The notes: a model not told the origin generated them from the letters alone. DNA of 64,000 bases from an uncultured Sterolibacterium sp. (GCA_903832735.1 CAILCO010000161.1:1-64000); one strand, 5' to 3'; positions 30,203 to 42,853 are shown, counted from the first letter of the stretch. Translations and numbers: made by a program.

Positions 30203-30490
30203 ATGACCGTCGCGGAGGGACTTCCAGCGGCTGTCGTCGCGATGATGAAGGAGCGCCTGGCCCGGCTCCAGCCGCTTAGTCTGGACATCGCCGATGAAAG
30301 CGCGCTGCATGCCGGTCACGCTGGAGCCGCGAGCGGCGGCGGCCATTTCCGCATGCGCATCGTCTCGCCGATGTTCGCCGGAGCACCGACCATCGCCCGC
30401 CATCGCATGGTGTATGATGCGCTTGGCGCGATGATGAAGCGCGACATTCATGCCGTAAGCATAACCGCCAAAACCCCCGACGAAACCTGA
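30203..30490 (+). CDS. bolA: BolA family protein
   Basis: A 95-residue protein with the BolA fold. The pattern LSLDIADESALHAGHAG...GGHFRMRIVSPMFAG is the family core, including the HFR motif, and it ends in a helical MVYDALGAMMKRDIHAVSI. BolA proteins pair with monothiol glutaredoxins in iron-sulfur handling or act as transcription regulators. The start at 30203 removes an 18-residue extension that would overlap the spacer after yciB. Confidence 0.92.
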   Translation: MTVAEGLPAAVVAMMKERLARLQPLSLDIADESALHAGHAGAASGGGHFRMRIVSPMFAGAPTIARHRMVYDALGAMMKRDIHAVSITAKTPDET

Positions 30491-30512
30491 CAGAACCTGC
30501 AAGGAAAGATAG

Positions 30513-31331
30513 ATGAAACGCACCCCGATAGTATCCGCCGTCGTTGTTCTTGCCACCTTGATTGCCGTCGCGCCCGCATTCGCCAAGGAGGACACCAGCA
30601 AGGCAGCTGCTGCCGCCGCCAATTCCATCGCCACGGTCAATGGCAAAGCCGTTCCGAAGAATCGTGCTGATGCCCTGGTTGCCGCCCAGGCGGCGCAAGG
30701 CCGGCCCGACTCCGAAGAACTGCGCCAGGCGGTTCGCGAGGAATTGATACGCCGCGAGATCCTCGCCCAGGAAGCGCAGAAGAAGGGTCTCGACAAGAAA
30801 TCCGATGTCCAGGGCCAAATGGATCTGGCGCGCCAGAGCGTGCTGATCGGCGCCTACATGCAGGAATTCGTCAAGAGCCATCCGATTTCCGAGGACGCCA
30901 TCAAGAAGGAATACGAGACGGTCAGGGCGCAGCTCGGCGACAAGGAATACAAGGCGCGTCACATACTCGTCGAGACCGAAGCGGAAGCCACGGACATCAT
31001 CGCCAAGCTCAAGAAGGGCGACAAGTTCGAGGACCTCGCCAAGCAATCGAAGGATCCAGGCTCCAAGGACCGCGGCGGCGACCTAGGCTGGGCGGCCCCG
31101 TCAAGCTACGTGAAGCCCTTCTCCGAGGCCATGACCAAGCTGGAAAAAGGCAAGTTCACGGAAACGCCGGTGAAGAGTGACTTCGGTTATCACGTCATCA
31201 TGCTCGACGACTCTCGCGAACTGAAGCTGCCCTCGATCGACGAGGCCAAACCGCAGTTGGCACAGCGCCTGCAGCAGCAGATGGTGGAGAAGCACATTCT
31301 CGATCTGCGCAACAAGGCAAAAGTAAACTAA
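30513..31331 (+). CDS. Periplasmic parvulin-type peptidyl-prolyl isomerase
   Basis: A 272-residue exported isomerase. The signal peptide is MKRTPIVSAVVVLATLIAVAPAFA. A SurA-N-like helical region spans about 35-140. The parvulin domain follows at about 145-235, with ARHILVETEAEA, SKDPGSKDRGGDLGW and the end block FGYHVIMLDDSR. It probably assists folding of outer-membrane or periplasmic proteins. It ends at a strong terminator shared with the convergent purL. Confidence 0.93.
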   Translation: MKRTPIVSAVVVLATLIAVAPAFAKEDTSKAAAAAANSIATVNGKAVPKNRADALVAAQAAQGRPDSEELRQAVREELIRREILAQEAQKKGLDKKSDVQGQMDLARQSVLIGAYMQEFVKSHPISEDAIKKEYETVRAQLGDKEYKARHILVETEAEATDIIAKLKKGDKFEDLAKQSKDPGSKDRGGDLGWAAPSSYVKPFSEAMTKLEKGKFTETPVKSDFGYHVIMLDDSRELKLPSIDEAKPQLAQRLQQQMVEKHILDLRNKAKVN

Positions 31332-31353
31332 ACCATCCGTCGCGTTGAATAAA

Positions 31354-31382
31354 GCGGCGCCTGAGGACAACTCAGGCGCCGC
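31354..31382. terminator. Bidirectional Rho-independent-type terminator
   Basis: GCGGCGCCTGAG (31354-31365) pairs perfectly over 12 bases with CTCAGGCGCCGC (31371-31382) around GACAA. On the minus strand it is followed by TTTATTC, on the plus strand by TGTTCAATTC. It lies between the convergent parvulin and purL genes and can serve both, better for purL. Confidence 0.85.
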
Positions 31383-31390
31383 TGTTCAAT

Positions 31391-34300
31391 TCAGAGCAAC
31401 CACTTCCGGGCATTGTCGAACATCGTCAGCCACGGCGTGTCTTCGCCCCAGCCCTCGGGATGCCAGGACATCTGCTGGCTGCGGAAGATGCGCTCGGGGT
31501 GCGGCATCATGATGGTGAAACGGCCGTCAGCCGTGGTGACGCCGGCGATGCCATCGACCGAGCCGTTCGGATTGGCGGGATAGCGCGTGGCGACGGCACC
31601 AGCGTTGTCCACATAGCGCATCACCACCCCAGCCGGCTGCAACCCGGACGGGAACACGGCGCGGCCCTCGCCATGCGACACCACCACCGGCAGGCGCGAT
31701 CCGCCCATGTTCGACAAGAACAGCGAAGGCGAATCGGCAATGTCCACCATCACCAGCCGCGCCTCGAACTGCTCGCTGCGGTTCCGCTCGAAGCTCGGCC
31801 AGCCCGCCGCGCCGGGAATGATCTCGCGCAACTGGCTCATCATCTGGCAACCGTTACACACCCCCAGCGCAAAGCTGTCCGGACGCGCGAAGAAGGCGGC
31901 GAACTGATCGCGGAGTTGGCTATTGAACAGGATCGACTTGGCCCAGCCCTGCCCCGCCCCGAGCACATCGCCGTAGGAGAAGCCGCCCGCCGCGGCAAAA
32001 CCGTGAAAATCGGCAAGCGCCACGCGGCCGGCCTGGAGGTCGGACATATGGACGTCGTAGGGCGTGAAACCGGCGCGCTCGAAAGCCGCCGCCATCTCCA
32101 CCTGGCCATTGACGCCCTGTTCCCGCAGGATCGCGATCTTCGGCCGGGCACCGGCTGCGACAAAGGGCGATGCCGGCGCGAAGCTGAGACTCGCGCTGAG
32201 GCCGGGGTCGGATGCGGCTAGCAGCGCGTCGTATTCTTCCTGAACGCAGTCCGGGTCGTCGCGCAACCGGGCAATCTGATAACCGGTCTCCGACCAGGCG
32301 CGGATCAGTTCGCTTCGGCTCGCGGAAAAAGCCTTCTTGGCATTGCGCCAGACGCGCACTTCGTCCGCATTGTTGATTGAACCGATGAAATGCGTGGCGT
32401 GGGCGAGATCCGCGGCGCGCAGCAAGTCCATGACCCGTGTCCTGTCGTCGCGGCGGATCTGCAGCACGGCGCCCAGTTCCTCGTTGAAGAGCGCCGAAAT
32501 CAGGCGGTCGAAGAGGCGGCCCTCGACGATCTCCGGGCTACGCTCCATGCCGTCGATGTCGTTCATCAAGGGATCGAAGCACAGGCTGTCGAGATACAGC
32601 GACACCCCGCAATGTCCGGCGAAAGCCATCTCGGCAATGCAGGCGAACAAACCTCCGTCCGAGCGATCGTGATAGGCGAGGAGCAGCCCATCGCCATTGA
32701 GCCGCTGGATGGCATTGAAAAAGCGCTTCAGGAGGCCCGCATCGGCATCAGGGGCGCGGTTGTCGGTCGCGCCATAGGTCTGTGCCAGGGCCGAGCCGCC
32801 CAGGCGATCCAGGCCGCATCCCAGGTCGATCAGGAGCAGTTCCGTTTCGCCGACATCGGTTCGCAATTGCGGCGTCAAAGTCCTGCGGACATCGGAACAG
32901 GGCGCGAAGGCGGTGATGATCAGGGACAGCGGCGAGACCACCTGCTTGTCTTGACCGTTCTCCGTCCAGGTCGTCCTCATCGACAGGGAATCCTTGCCCA
33001 CCGGAATGGACAGTTCCAGTTGCGGGCAGAACTCCAGCGCCACCGCGCGGACGGTATCGAACAGCGCGGCATCTTCGGCGCCGTGACCTGCAGCGGCCAT
33101 CCAGTTTGCCGAGAGCTTGACCTGGCCCAGGTCGGTCACCATGGCTGCCGCCAGGTTGGTCAGCGCCTCGGCCACCGCCATGCGACCGGCGGCAGGGGCA
33201 TCGATCAGGGCCAGGGGCGTACGCTCGCCGATGGCAAAGGCTTCGCCCAGGGCGGTCGTGAAACCCATCGCGGTCACCGCGCAATCGGCCACCGGCACCT
33301 GCCACGGACCGACCATCTGATCGCGTGCCGTGAGGCCGCCGACGCTGCGGTCGCCGATGGTGATCAGGAAGCTCTTCGAGGCAACGCTGGGCAGACGCAG
33401 CACCCGAAACGCCGCCTCCTTGATATCGATGTTCGAAAGATCCAGCGGCGGCAAGGCGCGCTTGTCTCGGGTAGCCGTCCTGTGCATGCGCGGCGCACGC
33501 CCGAGCAGCACTTCGAGCGGCATGGATACGGCGTCGTTGGCGAAATGCCGGTCATGGACGACCAGTTGTCCGTCTTCGCTGGCCGTGCCCAGCACCGCGA
33601 AGGGACAGCGCTCACGCTCGCACAGAGCGCGAAACTCCGGCAGTCGCGCGGGATCAAGCGCCAGCACGTAGCGTTCCTGAGCCTCGTTGGACCAGATCTC
33701 GCGCGGCGACATGCCTGACTCCTCGGAGGGCACGGCACGCAGTTCGAAGCGGGCGCCGCGGCCGGCGTCATGCACCAGTTCCGGCAGGGCGTTGGAGATG
33801 CCGCCGGCGCCGACGTCGTGGATGGCCAGGATGGGATTGGCATCGTTCATCTGCCAGCAGCGGTCGATCACCTCCTGGGCGCGCCGCTGCATCTCGGGAT
33901 TGCCGCGCTGCACCGAGGCGAAATCGAGATCGGCGCTGTTCGTGCCGGTGCTCATCGAGGAGGCCGCACCTCCTCCCAGACCGATCAGCATGCCCGGGCC
34001 GCCGATCTGGATCAGCAGCGAGCCAGCCGGAAACTTGATCTTGAAGCAGTGCGCCGCGGCGATGTTGCCGATGCCGCCGGCGATCATGATCGGCTTGTGG
34101 TAGCCGCGCATCTCGCCGTCCACCGGCAACTCGAAACTACGGAAATAGCCGGCCAGATTGGGCCGGCCGAATTCGTTGTTGAATGCCGCCGCGCCGATCG
34201 GTCCTTCGATCATGATTTCCAGTGCCGAAGCGATTCGCTCCGGCTTGCCGTAAGCGGATTTGCCAGGCCCGTCTTCCCAGGGCTGCTTGAAGCCGGGAAT

Positions 34301-35308
34301 ATTCAGGTTGGACACCGAGAAACCGCAAAGACCGGCCTTGGGCCTGGCGCCCCGACCGGTCGCGCCCTCGTCGCGGATCTCGCCGCCCGAACCGGTGGCG
34401 GCGCCGGGAAACGGCGAGATCGCCGTCGGGTGATTGTGCGTCTCGACCTTGGTGAGAATATGGGTCTCTTCCTCGCGATAGAAATATTCTCCACCGGTTC
34501 CGGGATAGAAGCGCTCAACCGCGGCGCCATTGATTACCGCAGCATTGTCGGCGTAGGCCACCACCGTTCCCTGGGGATGCGCCTTGTGCGTCTCGCGGAT
34601 CATGCCGAACAGGGTCTCGCTCTGATCCACGCCATCGACGGTCCACGCGGCATTGAAGATCTTGTGGCGGCAGTGCTCCGAATTGGCCTGTGCGAACATC
34701 ATCAGTTCGACGTCGGTGGGATCTCGGTCAAGTTTGGCAAAACTCTCCGCAAGGTAATCGATCTCATCAGGAGACAAGGCCAATCCCAGTTCGCCGTTGG
34801 CCTCGACGAGCGCGGCGCGGCCGCGTTTCATGAGTGCAACGGTGCGCAAGGGTTGAGGCGCGACGTGGCGGAACAGCGCATCGGCGTCTTCCCGGGAGGC
34901 CAGCACCGACTCGGTCATGCGATCGTGCAACTTTGCGATGAGCGCAGCGCGCTCGAATTTCCCTTCGGCGTATATCGCCGTGCCGCGCTCTATCCGCGCC
35001 ACCGCCGAGAAGCCGCACTGACGCGCGAGCTCGGTCGCCTTCGTGGACCAGGGCGAGATCGTGCCCAGCCTCGGCGTGACCAGCAACAGCGTGCCTGCGG
35101 GGACTGCCGCCGCATCATCGGCGCCGAGCAGCCGTTTCAGGCGCAGCCCTTCTTCCACCGATATGGGCTGCGCGAGTTCGATGAAATACCAGTGCGCTGC
35201 AGCAAGGCGTTTGAGGCCGGGGCAGACGCTCCTTGCCTGGTCGGTGAGGCGCTGCAGGCGGCCGGCGGAAAACGCAGCGGCGCCGGCAAGCTTGAGGATC
35301 TCGGGCAT
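31391..35308 (-). CDS. purL: Phosphoribosylformylglycinamidine synthase, large single-chain type
   Basis: A 1305-residue purine biosynthesis enzyme that makes FGAM from FGAR, glutamine and ATP. An N-terminal PurS-like domain is followed by duplicated AIRS-type ATP domains (for example [20 protein letters not shown] and [18 protein letters not shown]). A class I glutamine amidotransferase at the C-terminus has nucleophile Cys1151 in [10 protein letters not shown] and His-Glu in MMPHPERIF. The single-chain length is typical of Proteobacteria. It is divergent from tex with a short shared promoter region (35309-35438). Confidence 0.97.
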   Translation of the reverse strand: MPEILKLAGAAAFSAGRLQRLTDQARSVCPGLKRLAAAHWYFIELAQPISVEEGLRLKRLLGADDAAAVPAGTLLLVTPRLGTISPWSTKATELARQCGFSAVARIERGTAIYAEGKFERAALIAKLHDRMTESVLASREDADALFRHVAPQPLRTVALMKRGRAALVEANGELGLALSPDEIDYLAESFAKLDRDPTDVELMMFAQANSEHCRHKIFNAAWTVDGVDQSETLFGMIRETHKAHPQGTVVAYADNAAVINGAAVERFYPGTGGEYFYREEETHILTKVETHNHPTAISPFPGAATGSGGEIRDEGATGRGARPKAGLCGFSVSNLNIPGFKQPWEDGPGKSAYGKPERIASALEIMIEGPIGAAAFNNEFGRPNLAGYFRSFELPVDGEMRGYHKPIMIAGGIGNIAAAHCFKIKFPAGSLLIQIGGPGMLIGLGGGAASSMSTGTNSADLDFASVQRGNPEMQRRAQEVIDRCWQMNDANPILAIHDVGAGGISNALPELVHDAGRGARFELRAVPSEESGMSPREIWSNEAQERYVLALDPARLPEFRALCERERCPFAVLGTASEDGQLVVHDRHFANDAVSMPLEVLLGRAPRMHRTATRDKRALPPLDLSNIDIKEAAFRVLRLPSVASKSFLITIGDRSVGGLTARDQMVGPWQVPVADCAVTAMGFTTALGEAFAIGERTPLALIDAPAAGRMAVAEALTNLAAAMVTDLGQVKLSANWMAAAGHGAEDAALFDTVRAVALEFCPQLELSIPVGKDSLSMRTTWTENGQDKQVVSPLSLIITAFAPCSDVRRTLTPQLRTDVGETELLLIDLGCGLDRLGGSALAQTYGATDNRAPDADAGLLKRFFNAIQRLNGDGLLLAYHDRSDGGLFACIAEMAFAGHCGVSLYLDSLCFDPLMNDIDGMERSPEIVEGRLFDRLISALFNEELGAVLQIRRDDRTRVMDLLRAADLAHATHFIGSINNADEVRVWRNAKKAFSASRSELIRAWSETGYQIARLRDDPDCVQEEYDALLAASDPGLSASLSFAPASPFVAAGARPKIAILREQGVNGQVEMAAAFERAGFTPYDVHMSDLQAGRVALADFHGFAAAGGFSYGDVLGAGQGWAKSILFNSQLRDQFAAFFARPDSFALGVCNGCQMMSQLREIIPGAAGWPSFERNRSEQFEARLVMVDIADSPSLFLSNMGGSRLPVVVSHGEGRAVFPSGLQPAGVVMRYVDNAGAVATRYPANPNGSVDGIAGVTTADGRFTIMMPHPERIFRSQQMSWHPEGWGEDTPWLTMFDNARKWLL

Positions 35309-35438
35309 GATGGCGAAGGGCTGAAGCGGGAAAGGAAAGAATTATACCCGGCGCGCCTTGTTAATCCGCGGCACTTGCTGCATAGTGCGCGCCTCGTTTT
35401 CCGCTCACTTTCCACACACGCTGCCCCTGCCAACGCCC

Positions 35439-37718
<2,280 letters not shown>

Positions 37719-37802
37719 CAGTCAGGCCATCCCCGTGGGTGCGTGGCAAGCCCGACAGGCGGCTCACCCTCGCGGCAAACCGCGAAGGTACTTCGGAAAA
37801 AA
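37719..37802. repeat. Spacer between tex and the CDGSH gene with small dyads
   Basis: AAGCCCGACAGG at about 37748-37759 resembles half of the GTCGGGC repeat seen elsewhere in the window. CGCGG-CAAA-CCGCG lies at 37771-37784, and CGAAG-GTA-CTTCG at 37783-37795. The last, followed by a run of A, would give a weak terminator for the leftward CDGSH gene's opposite strand and for tex. Confidence 0.35.
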
Positions 37803-38042
37803 TCAAAGAGACTTGTGTGTGCCGTCGCAAAGTGCGCCGGTCTTGCTTTGCTTGCAGCCGCAGAAATAAACCGTCTTGCTTTCTTCAGCCGTGAACTTGG
37901 TCGGCGTGAAACTGCCACCCTTATGGCTGCCGTCGCACAAAGGCTGTGTCTTGCTCAGGCCACAGGCGCACCAGTAGTAGTCTTTGCCCTTTTCAACTTC
38001 CGTAGCGAACGGGGTTTTTGCGGCGATTTCAGGTTTGTTCAT
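37803..38042 (-). CDS. Small tandem CDGSH iron-sulfur protein
   Basis: A 79-residue protein with two CDGSH motifs. The first is CACGLSKTQPLCDGSH and the second CGCKQSKTGALCDGTH. Each provides three Cys and one His for a [2Fe-2S] cluster, as in mitoNEET-like small bacterial proteins. It has no membrane anchor. Electron or cluster transfer is the expected role; partners are unknown. It is a single gene, convergent with tex and divergent from rdgC. Confidence 0.92.
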   Translation of the reverse strand: MNKPEIAAKTPFATEVEKGKDYYWCACGLSKTQPLCDGSHKGGSFTPTKFTAEESKTVYFCGCKQSKTGALCDGTHKSL

Positions 38043-38199
38043 AGGGGCCTCTTGTCAGACAGGTTGGAAACACCCCCCGGGGAGGGAGTATGGGAACGCG
38101 TGCTGCAGTTCCGGCAATATTAGTACTAGTTAGGACTAATGTCAAAATTCGCCTGCTTCGTCTTCAGCGCGTAGAATCGCGCCCTTTTGGCGAGCTATC

Positions 38200-39102
38200 A
38201 TGTGGTTCAAGAATCTCTCTCTCTACCGCGTCACCGGCTGGAACGTCGCTCCCGGCCAACTCGAAGGCGCCCTCGCAGGCCAGGCCTTCAGGAATTGCGG
38301 CAACATGGAAATGGAAAGTCGCGGCTGGCTGGCTCCCAGAGGCAGCGGCGACGCCCTGGTTCATTGCCTGGGCCGGCAGATGCTGATTTCGCTTTGCGTC
38401 GAACAAAGGCTGTTGCCGGCTTCGGTGATCAACCAGTATGCCAAGGCGCGTGCCGACGAGATCGAGGCTGCGCAGGGTTCCCGGCCTGGCCGCAAGCAAC
38501 TGCGCGAGATCAGGGAACGGCTAGCCGAGGAATTGATGCCGCGCGCCTTCACGCGCCGGCGCTCCACTTTCGTCTGGATCGACCCGGTCAATGGTTGGCT
38601 GGTCATCGATGCTGCGAACACCAGCAAGGCCGAAGAGGTTCTCGACGTGCTGCGCAAGAGCCTTGAGGCTTTCCCCCTGGCCTTGGTCAAGACCCAACTG
38701 TCGCCGACCTCGGCCATGACCGGCTGGCTCGCCGCCAACGAAGCGCCGGCCGGCTTCAGCATCGACCGCGACTGCGAGTTGCTCGCACCGGGCGAGGAGA
38801 AAGCCACCGTGCGCTATGTCCGCCACCCGCTCGAGTCGCAGGAGATCAAGAACCACATCGAGGAAGGCAAGGAGGTCACCAAGTTGGCCCTGACCTGGGA
38901 CGACCGTATTTCCTTCGTGCTGCACGAGAACCTGCAGATCAAGCGACTGGCCTTCCTGGACATACTCAAGGAACAGTCGGAGCAGAACGCGGAAGCCGCC
39001 GACGAGCAATTCGATGCCGACTTCGCGATCATGACCGGCGAGCTTGCCCGTTTCCTGCCCGAATTGATTGCGGCGCTCGGCGGAGAAGTCGCAGAAGCAT
39101 AA
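38200..39102 (+). CDS. rdgC: Recombination-associated protein RdgC
   Basis: A 300-residue DNA-binding protein that forms a ring around double-stranded DNA and restrains RecA. It starts MWFKNLSLYRVTGW, the standard RdgC start. The conserved ELMPRAFTRRRSTFVWID and LTWDDRISFVLHENLQIKRLAF blocks are present. Length is usual for the family. A promoter should lie in 38043-38199, which otherwise has no recognised feature. Confidence 0.97.
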   Translation: MWFKNLSLYRVTGWNVAPGQLEGALAGQAFRNCGNMEMESRGWLAPRGSGDALVHCLGRQMLISLCVEQRLLPASVINQYAKARADEIEAAQGSRPGRKQLREIRERLAEELMPRAFTRRRSTFVWIDPVNGWLVIDAANTSKAEEVLDVLRKSLEAFPLALVKTQLSPTSAMTGWLAANEAPAGFSIDRDCELLAPGEEKATVRYVRHPLESQEIKNHIEEGKEVTKLALTWDDRISFVLHENLQIKRLAFLDILKEQSEQNAEAADEQFDADFAIMTGELARFLPELIAALGGEVAEA

Positions 39103-39160
39103 GCGCCATAAGCCAGGAAAGCTGAAGCAAGCAGATTGAATTTTCGCCGGCTGGAAAAGC

Positions 39161-39182
39161 GGGCCGCCCGATCGGACGGCCC
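39161..39182. terminator. Bidirectional hairpin between rdgC and flhC
   Basis: GGGCCG at 39161-39166 and CGGCCC at 39177-39182 enclose CCGATCGG, itself a palindrome, with one C/A mismatch on the way. The structure lies 58 bases after rdgC and 8 bases before the flhC stop, so it can end both convergent transcripts. Confidence 0.6.
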
Positions 39183-39190
39183 TGGGGAAA

Positions 39191-39739
39191 TCAGGCGGTG
39201 ACGAGCAAGGCCGCCGCCGTGGCGGCACGGCGCGTCTTGCCGGCGCGCGCCGGCACATTGCACAGGCCGCAGACGTAGCCTTTGACCGGATCGTAGGCGT
39301 GGGTGACGAAATGACCGGTGCAGGTCTTGCACGTCGCCATCTGCAGCATGTTGGCTTCGAAGAAGCGCACCATGGTCCAGGCGCGGGTCAGGGAAAGCAC
39401 CGTTTCCATGTCGTTGCGCCGCACCTGATCGAGATACATCTGGAAAGCCTTGATGGTCACATCGAGACCGCGCAACTGGGTATTCTCGCGCATGAAGCGG
39501 TGATAGGCCATGAACAGCGAGGCATGGATGTTGGGTTGCCAGGTCATGAACCAGTCGGTGGAGAACGGCAGCATGCCCTTGGGCGGCGATTCCCCGCGCA
39601 CTTCCTTGTAGAGCTTGAGCAGACGCTCGCGGCTCAACTTGGTTTCGACCTCAAGCAGTTGCAGACGTGCGCCGAGTTCGATCAGTTCGACGGCCAGGCG
39701 AATGTCTCTCGCCTCCGAGATGACGGATTTATTGCGCAT
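39191..39739 (-). CDS. flhC: Flagellar master regulator subunit FlhC
   Basis: A 182-residue DNA-binding subunit of the FlhD4C2 activator of class II flagellar genes. Zinc is held by the CKTC and CGLC pairs in the C-terminal part. The core KGMLPFSTDWFMTWQPNIHASLF is characteristic. It follows flhD by 16 bases on the minus strand. No structural flagellar genes are in the window, but the regulator implies flagellar motility elsewhere in the genome. Confidence 0.96.
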   Translation of the reverse strand: MRNKSVISEARDIRLAVELIELGARLQLLEVETKLSRERLLKLYKEVRGESPPKGMLPFSTDWFMTWQPNIHASLFMAYHRFMRENTQLRGLDVTIKAFQMYLDQVRRNDMETVLSLTRAWTMVRFFEANMLQMATCKTCTGHFVTHAYDPVKGYVCGLCNVPARAGKTRRAATAAALLVTA

Positions 39740-39755
39740 AGGATTCTCCGCTTCG

Positions 39756-40076
39756 TCATGCCATCGATTCGACCGGCTTGCCGGCGGCGAGGATCACCGC
39801 ATGCATGTGCCCGATGCTGCGATCGCGCTCATGGTTGGCAAGCAGGTTGAGCAACAGCGTGTCGTCGAAACGGAAGTTGCACAACAGCATGTTGGAACCG
39901 GCCATCTTCAGCACTTGGCCGGGTGTCAGATGGTCCAGCATATCGGCAATCTCTGCGCTGATGCCGAGACGGAAAATGGCCGTCTCGCGGTCGGCGCGAA
40001 TCATGTTCTGCGCCAGCATCAGGTAGGCAAGATTGACTTCCTTTATGTCATTGTAGGTGTCAGTCGTTTTCATCAT
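39756..40076 (-). CDS. flhD: Flagellar master regulator subunit FlhD
   Basis: A 106-residue helical partner of FlhC. DIKEVNLAYLMLAQNMIRADRETAIFRLGI matches the FlhD dimer core. It is the first gene of the flhDC operon. The 189-base region upstream (40077-40265) should hold its promoter and regulatory sites. Confidence 0.95.
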   Translation of the reverse strand: MMKTTDTYNDIKEVNLAYLMLAQNMIRADRETAIFRLGISAEIADMLDHLTPGQVLKMAGSNMLLCNFRFDDTLLLNLLANHERDRSIGHMHAVILAAGKPVESMA

Positions 40077-40210
40077 GCGCTCCTTGGGTTGCCCCTCGCT
40101 GCAAGCTGAAAACTTGCGGCAAACTCGGGGACGAACACATTGTGGGGCGAGACGTCAACAAAAACTATCGGGGTGACGCGGGATTTGACGTAAGAACAAC
40201 TTCCGAACGC

Positions 40211-40233
40211 TTTGTAAGGTTTTATCTTACAAA
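40211..40233. promoter_or_regulatory. Inverted repeat upstream of flhD
   Basis: TTTGTAAG (40211-40218) pairs with CTTACAAA (40226-40233) around GTTTTAT. It lies 135 bases upstream of the flhD start and 33 bases after the stop of the HDOD-REC-GGDEF gene. No T-run follows on the minus strand, so an operator is more likely than a terminator. The regulator is not known. Confidence 0.4.
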
Positions 40234-40265
40234 TAGCCGACACTCACTTGTTTTAATTGACTTTT

Positions 40266-42161
40266 TTACTCCTGGACACAGACCACGCAATTTCGGCCGC
40301 GCTCCTTGGCGATAAACACGCCTTGATCGGCGCGTTTGATCAGGACATCGAAATCCGGCATGGCCTCGTCGCGCACCGCCAGGCCGACGCTAACCGTGGC
40401 GCCGCCGAAGGCCGACGACTCGACCGCCGAACGCATCCGTTCGGCGCAAGCCAGCGCCGACTCCCGCGTCGTGTCCGGACAGATCACCAGAAACTCGTCG
40501 CCGCCGAAGCGGCAGACCATGTCCTGCAGACGCAGGGCGCTCTTCAGCGCCGCCGCCACATCCCGCAACACCGCGTCGCCAACGTCGTGGCCATGGCCAT
40601 CGTTGATCTGCTTGAACTCGTCGATGTCGATGACCATGGCTGCGAGCGGCCTCTTGCTGCGAATCGCCGCCGCCCATTCCTGCTCGATGCGCTCGAGCGC
40701 ATGGCGCCTGTTGGGAAAGCCGGTCAGCATATCGGTCATCGCCACTTCCTGCAGGCGGCGGTTGGTCAAGGCCAGTTCCGCTGCGAAGCGACGAATCTCC
40801 CGGCTGTCGCGTTCGACCTCGTCCTGCAGCTTGACCACACGCCTGGCGGCACGCAGACGGGCGCTCAGCACCCTGGGCTCCAGGGGCTTGCTCATGAAAT
40901 CGTTGACGCCGCTCTCGAAGGCCTCGACCAAACGGGCTTCGTCGGTCATCGCGGTGAGGATCAGGATGTACGCGCCGCGGCCTATCCTGGTCTGGCGCAA
41001 GGCCCGGGTCAGACTGATGCCGTCCATTTCCGGCATCAACCAATCGATGACCATGAGATCCGGGCGCAACTCCAGCGCCATCTCGAAACCCTCCCGGCCA
41101 TTGACCGCCTCGAACACTTCGTGACCGTCCTCGGCCAGCGTCTTGTTCAGAATCAGGCGGCTGACGGGATCGTCATCGACCAGCAGCACCCGCATCCGGG
41201 CAGTTGCCGCGCCGCCCTGGTGAATAGCTTCGTCCGCGGCTTCCGGCGCCGCAGCGGAATCGGCAAACTCATCGAACGGCGGCATTTTGAAAGCCTCGAC
41301 ATCGAGCAGCGAACCCCACTCCAGCCATTCCAGTGCCACCTGGTCGCAGATCGCAATGAGCCTGTCGATATCGAGTGCGAGTTTCGCCCCGAGCAGAAAC
41401 AAATCGGACATCAGGACATGCCGACTCGCCTCGGGCGCCAGACAGACATCGGCGATATGGTCGGCGAGCGCCAGCAAGTGCGTCAATTTGAACTGGCGCG
41501 AGCCCTCCTGCAAATCGACGGCGGCCAGCGTCTCGAAGAGACCTATTGCGTTGGTGTAGACCTCCGGTATTCCCCACGAGCGCATCATCGCCGAGGCCAG
41601 CGCGTTGTGCGTCAGGACAAACTCCGCCTGTTCGAGATCGAACAGGCGGGCATCCGGTTCTTCCGCAAAACGCTTCAGCAGGTCCGAGTAGCGCCCGGGG
41701 AACATCGTAGCCAGCGCCAGTTCGCCTATCCTGGCGAGCAGCCCGACGGAAAACGCCTCCTCCGGCTGGCTATCATGGGTCGCGCTCGCCAGGGTCTGCA
41801 AAGCGATCGCGCAGAGCAGCGAATGCGACCAGAAGCGCGGGTAAGCGAACATCTTGCAACTGCCGCCACGATACGAGGAGAGCAGGGAAAAGCTCAGGGC
41901 GAGCGTACGCACTGCCGGCACGCCGAGTACCGCGAGCGCGTTGCGGATCGAGACGACCGGACGATTGCCGTGCGCATTGACGCCATTGGCCGCCTTGATC
42001 AGGCGCGCGGAAAAAGCCGGGTCGGCCCTGATCGCATGCGCGAGTTCGGACAAGGACACTTCGGGTCGCTGGGTCAGCCGGATGATGGCCAGCGCCGGCC
42101 CTTTCGGAGAGGGCAGGTCGGCCGAGGCGTTCAGCTGTTCGAATATCGAGAGATCAACCAT
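40266..42161 (-). CDS. HDOD - response receiver - diguanylate cyclase fusion protein
   Basis: A 631-residue signalling protein. The HDOD domain is at about 15-215 (ALAIIRLTQRPEVSLSELAHAI). A CheY-like receiver is at about 323-440 with phospho-acceptor Asp373 in DLMVIDWLMPEMDG. The GGDEF domain is at about 470-630 with an intact GGDEF at 553-557 and an RxxD inhibitory site at 544-547. It should make cyclic di-GMP under receiver control with product feedback. It lies directly upstream of flhDC on the same strand, so a motility switch is a reasonable inference. No histidine kinase is adjacent. Confidence 0.93.
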   Translation of the reverse strand: MVDLSIFEQLNASADLPSPKGPALAIIRLTQRPEVSLSELAHAIRADPAFSARLIKAANGVNAHGNRPVVSIRNALAVLGVPAVRTLALSFSLLSSYRGGSCKMFAYPRFWSHSLLCAIALQTLASATHDSQPEEAFSVGLLARIGELALATMFPGRYSDLLKRFAEEPDARLFDLEQAEFVLTHNALASAMMRSWGIPEVYTNAIGLFETLAAVDLQEGSRQFKLTHLLALADHIADVCLAPEASRHVLMSDLFLLGAKLALDIDRLIAICDQVALEWLEWGSLLDVEAFKMPPFDEFADSAAAPEAADEAIHQGGAATARMRVLLVDDDPVSRLILNKTLAEDGHEVFEAVNGREGFEMALELRPDLMVIDWLMPEMDGISLTRALRQTRIGRGAYILILTAMTDEARLVEAFESGVNDFMSKPLEPRVLSARLRAARRVVKLQDEVERDSREIRRFAAELALTNRRLQEVAMTDMLTGFPNRRHALERIEQEWAAAIRSKRPLAAMVIDIDEFKQINDGHGHDVGDAVLRDVAAALKSALRLQDMVCRFGGDEFLVICPDTTRESALACAERMRSAVESSAFGGATVSVGLAVRDEAMPDFDVLIKRADQGVFIAKERGRNCVVCVQE

Positions 42162-42298
42162 AGTCGGCGCAGCGCAGCTCCGCGCACCTCGTCTTGTTAG
42201 CGTTGACTACAGTTTATCCTATGATGGCTAGCAGCCTGTCGAACTTTCCACGCGCGGGGAACCGGGCGGAATCAGGCCGGGCAAGTTAGAATCCGCAA

Positions 42299-42853
42299 AT
42301 GGACCCCGTGATCAATTACTGCAGCCACTGCGGCGCCGGCGTCAGCCTCCAGGTGCCGCCTGGCGACTCGCTGGCGCGCCATGTCTGCGCCCGTTGCGGC
42401 ACCATCCATTATCAGAACCCGAAGCTGGTGGTCGGCAGCCTGCCGGTATGGCAGGACAAGATTCTCCTCTGCCGGCGCGCCATAGAGCCGCGCCACGGCA
42501 AGTGGACGCTGCCCGCGGGCTTCATGGAAAACCACGAGACCCTGCCCCAGGCGGCGCTGCGCGAAACTATCGAGGAAGCCTGCGCGCAGGTCGAACTGGG
42601 CGAGATGTACACCCTGATCAGCGTGCCGCACATCAGCCAGGTACATGTGATCTATCGGGCCCGCCTGCTCGACCTGGACTTTGCCCCCGGCATCGAGACG
42701 CTGGAACTCGGCCTGTTCGCCGAGGATGAAATTCCCTGGCCGGAGATCGCCTTCCGCACCATCGCCCTGACCCTGCGCCATTTCTTCGCCGACCGCCGCG
42801 CCGGCAATTTCGGCTTCCATACCGGCGAACTGCCGCCGCCCGATTTGCCCTGA
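42299..42853 (+). CDS. Nudix hydrolase with N-terminal zinc ribbon
   Basis: A 184-residue hydrolase. A zinc-ribbon (CSHCG...CARCG) at about 8-35 is followed by the Nudix domain with box GFMENHETLPQAALRETIEE at about 75-94. The Gly near the end of the classic box is replaced by Ala/Cys (EEACAQV), common in this subfamily. The substrate is a nucleoside diphosphate linked to another group, possibly NADH-like or ADP-ribose-like; it cannot be told from the sequence. Confidence 0.9.
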   Translation: MDPVINYCSHCGAGVSLQVPPGDSLARHVCARCGTIHYQNPKLVVGSLPVWQDKILLCRRAIEPRHGKWTLPAGFMENHETLPQAALRETIEEACAQVELGEMYTLISVPHISQVHVIYRARLLDLDFAPGIETLELGLFAEDEIPWPEIAFRTIALTLRHFFADRRAGNFGFHTGELPPPDLP

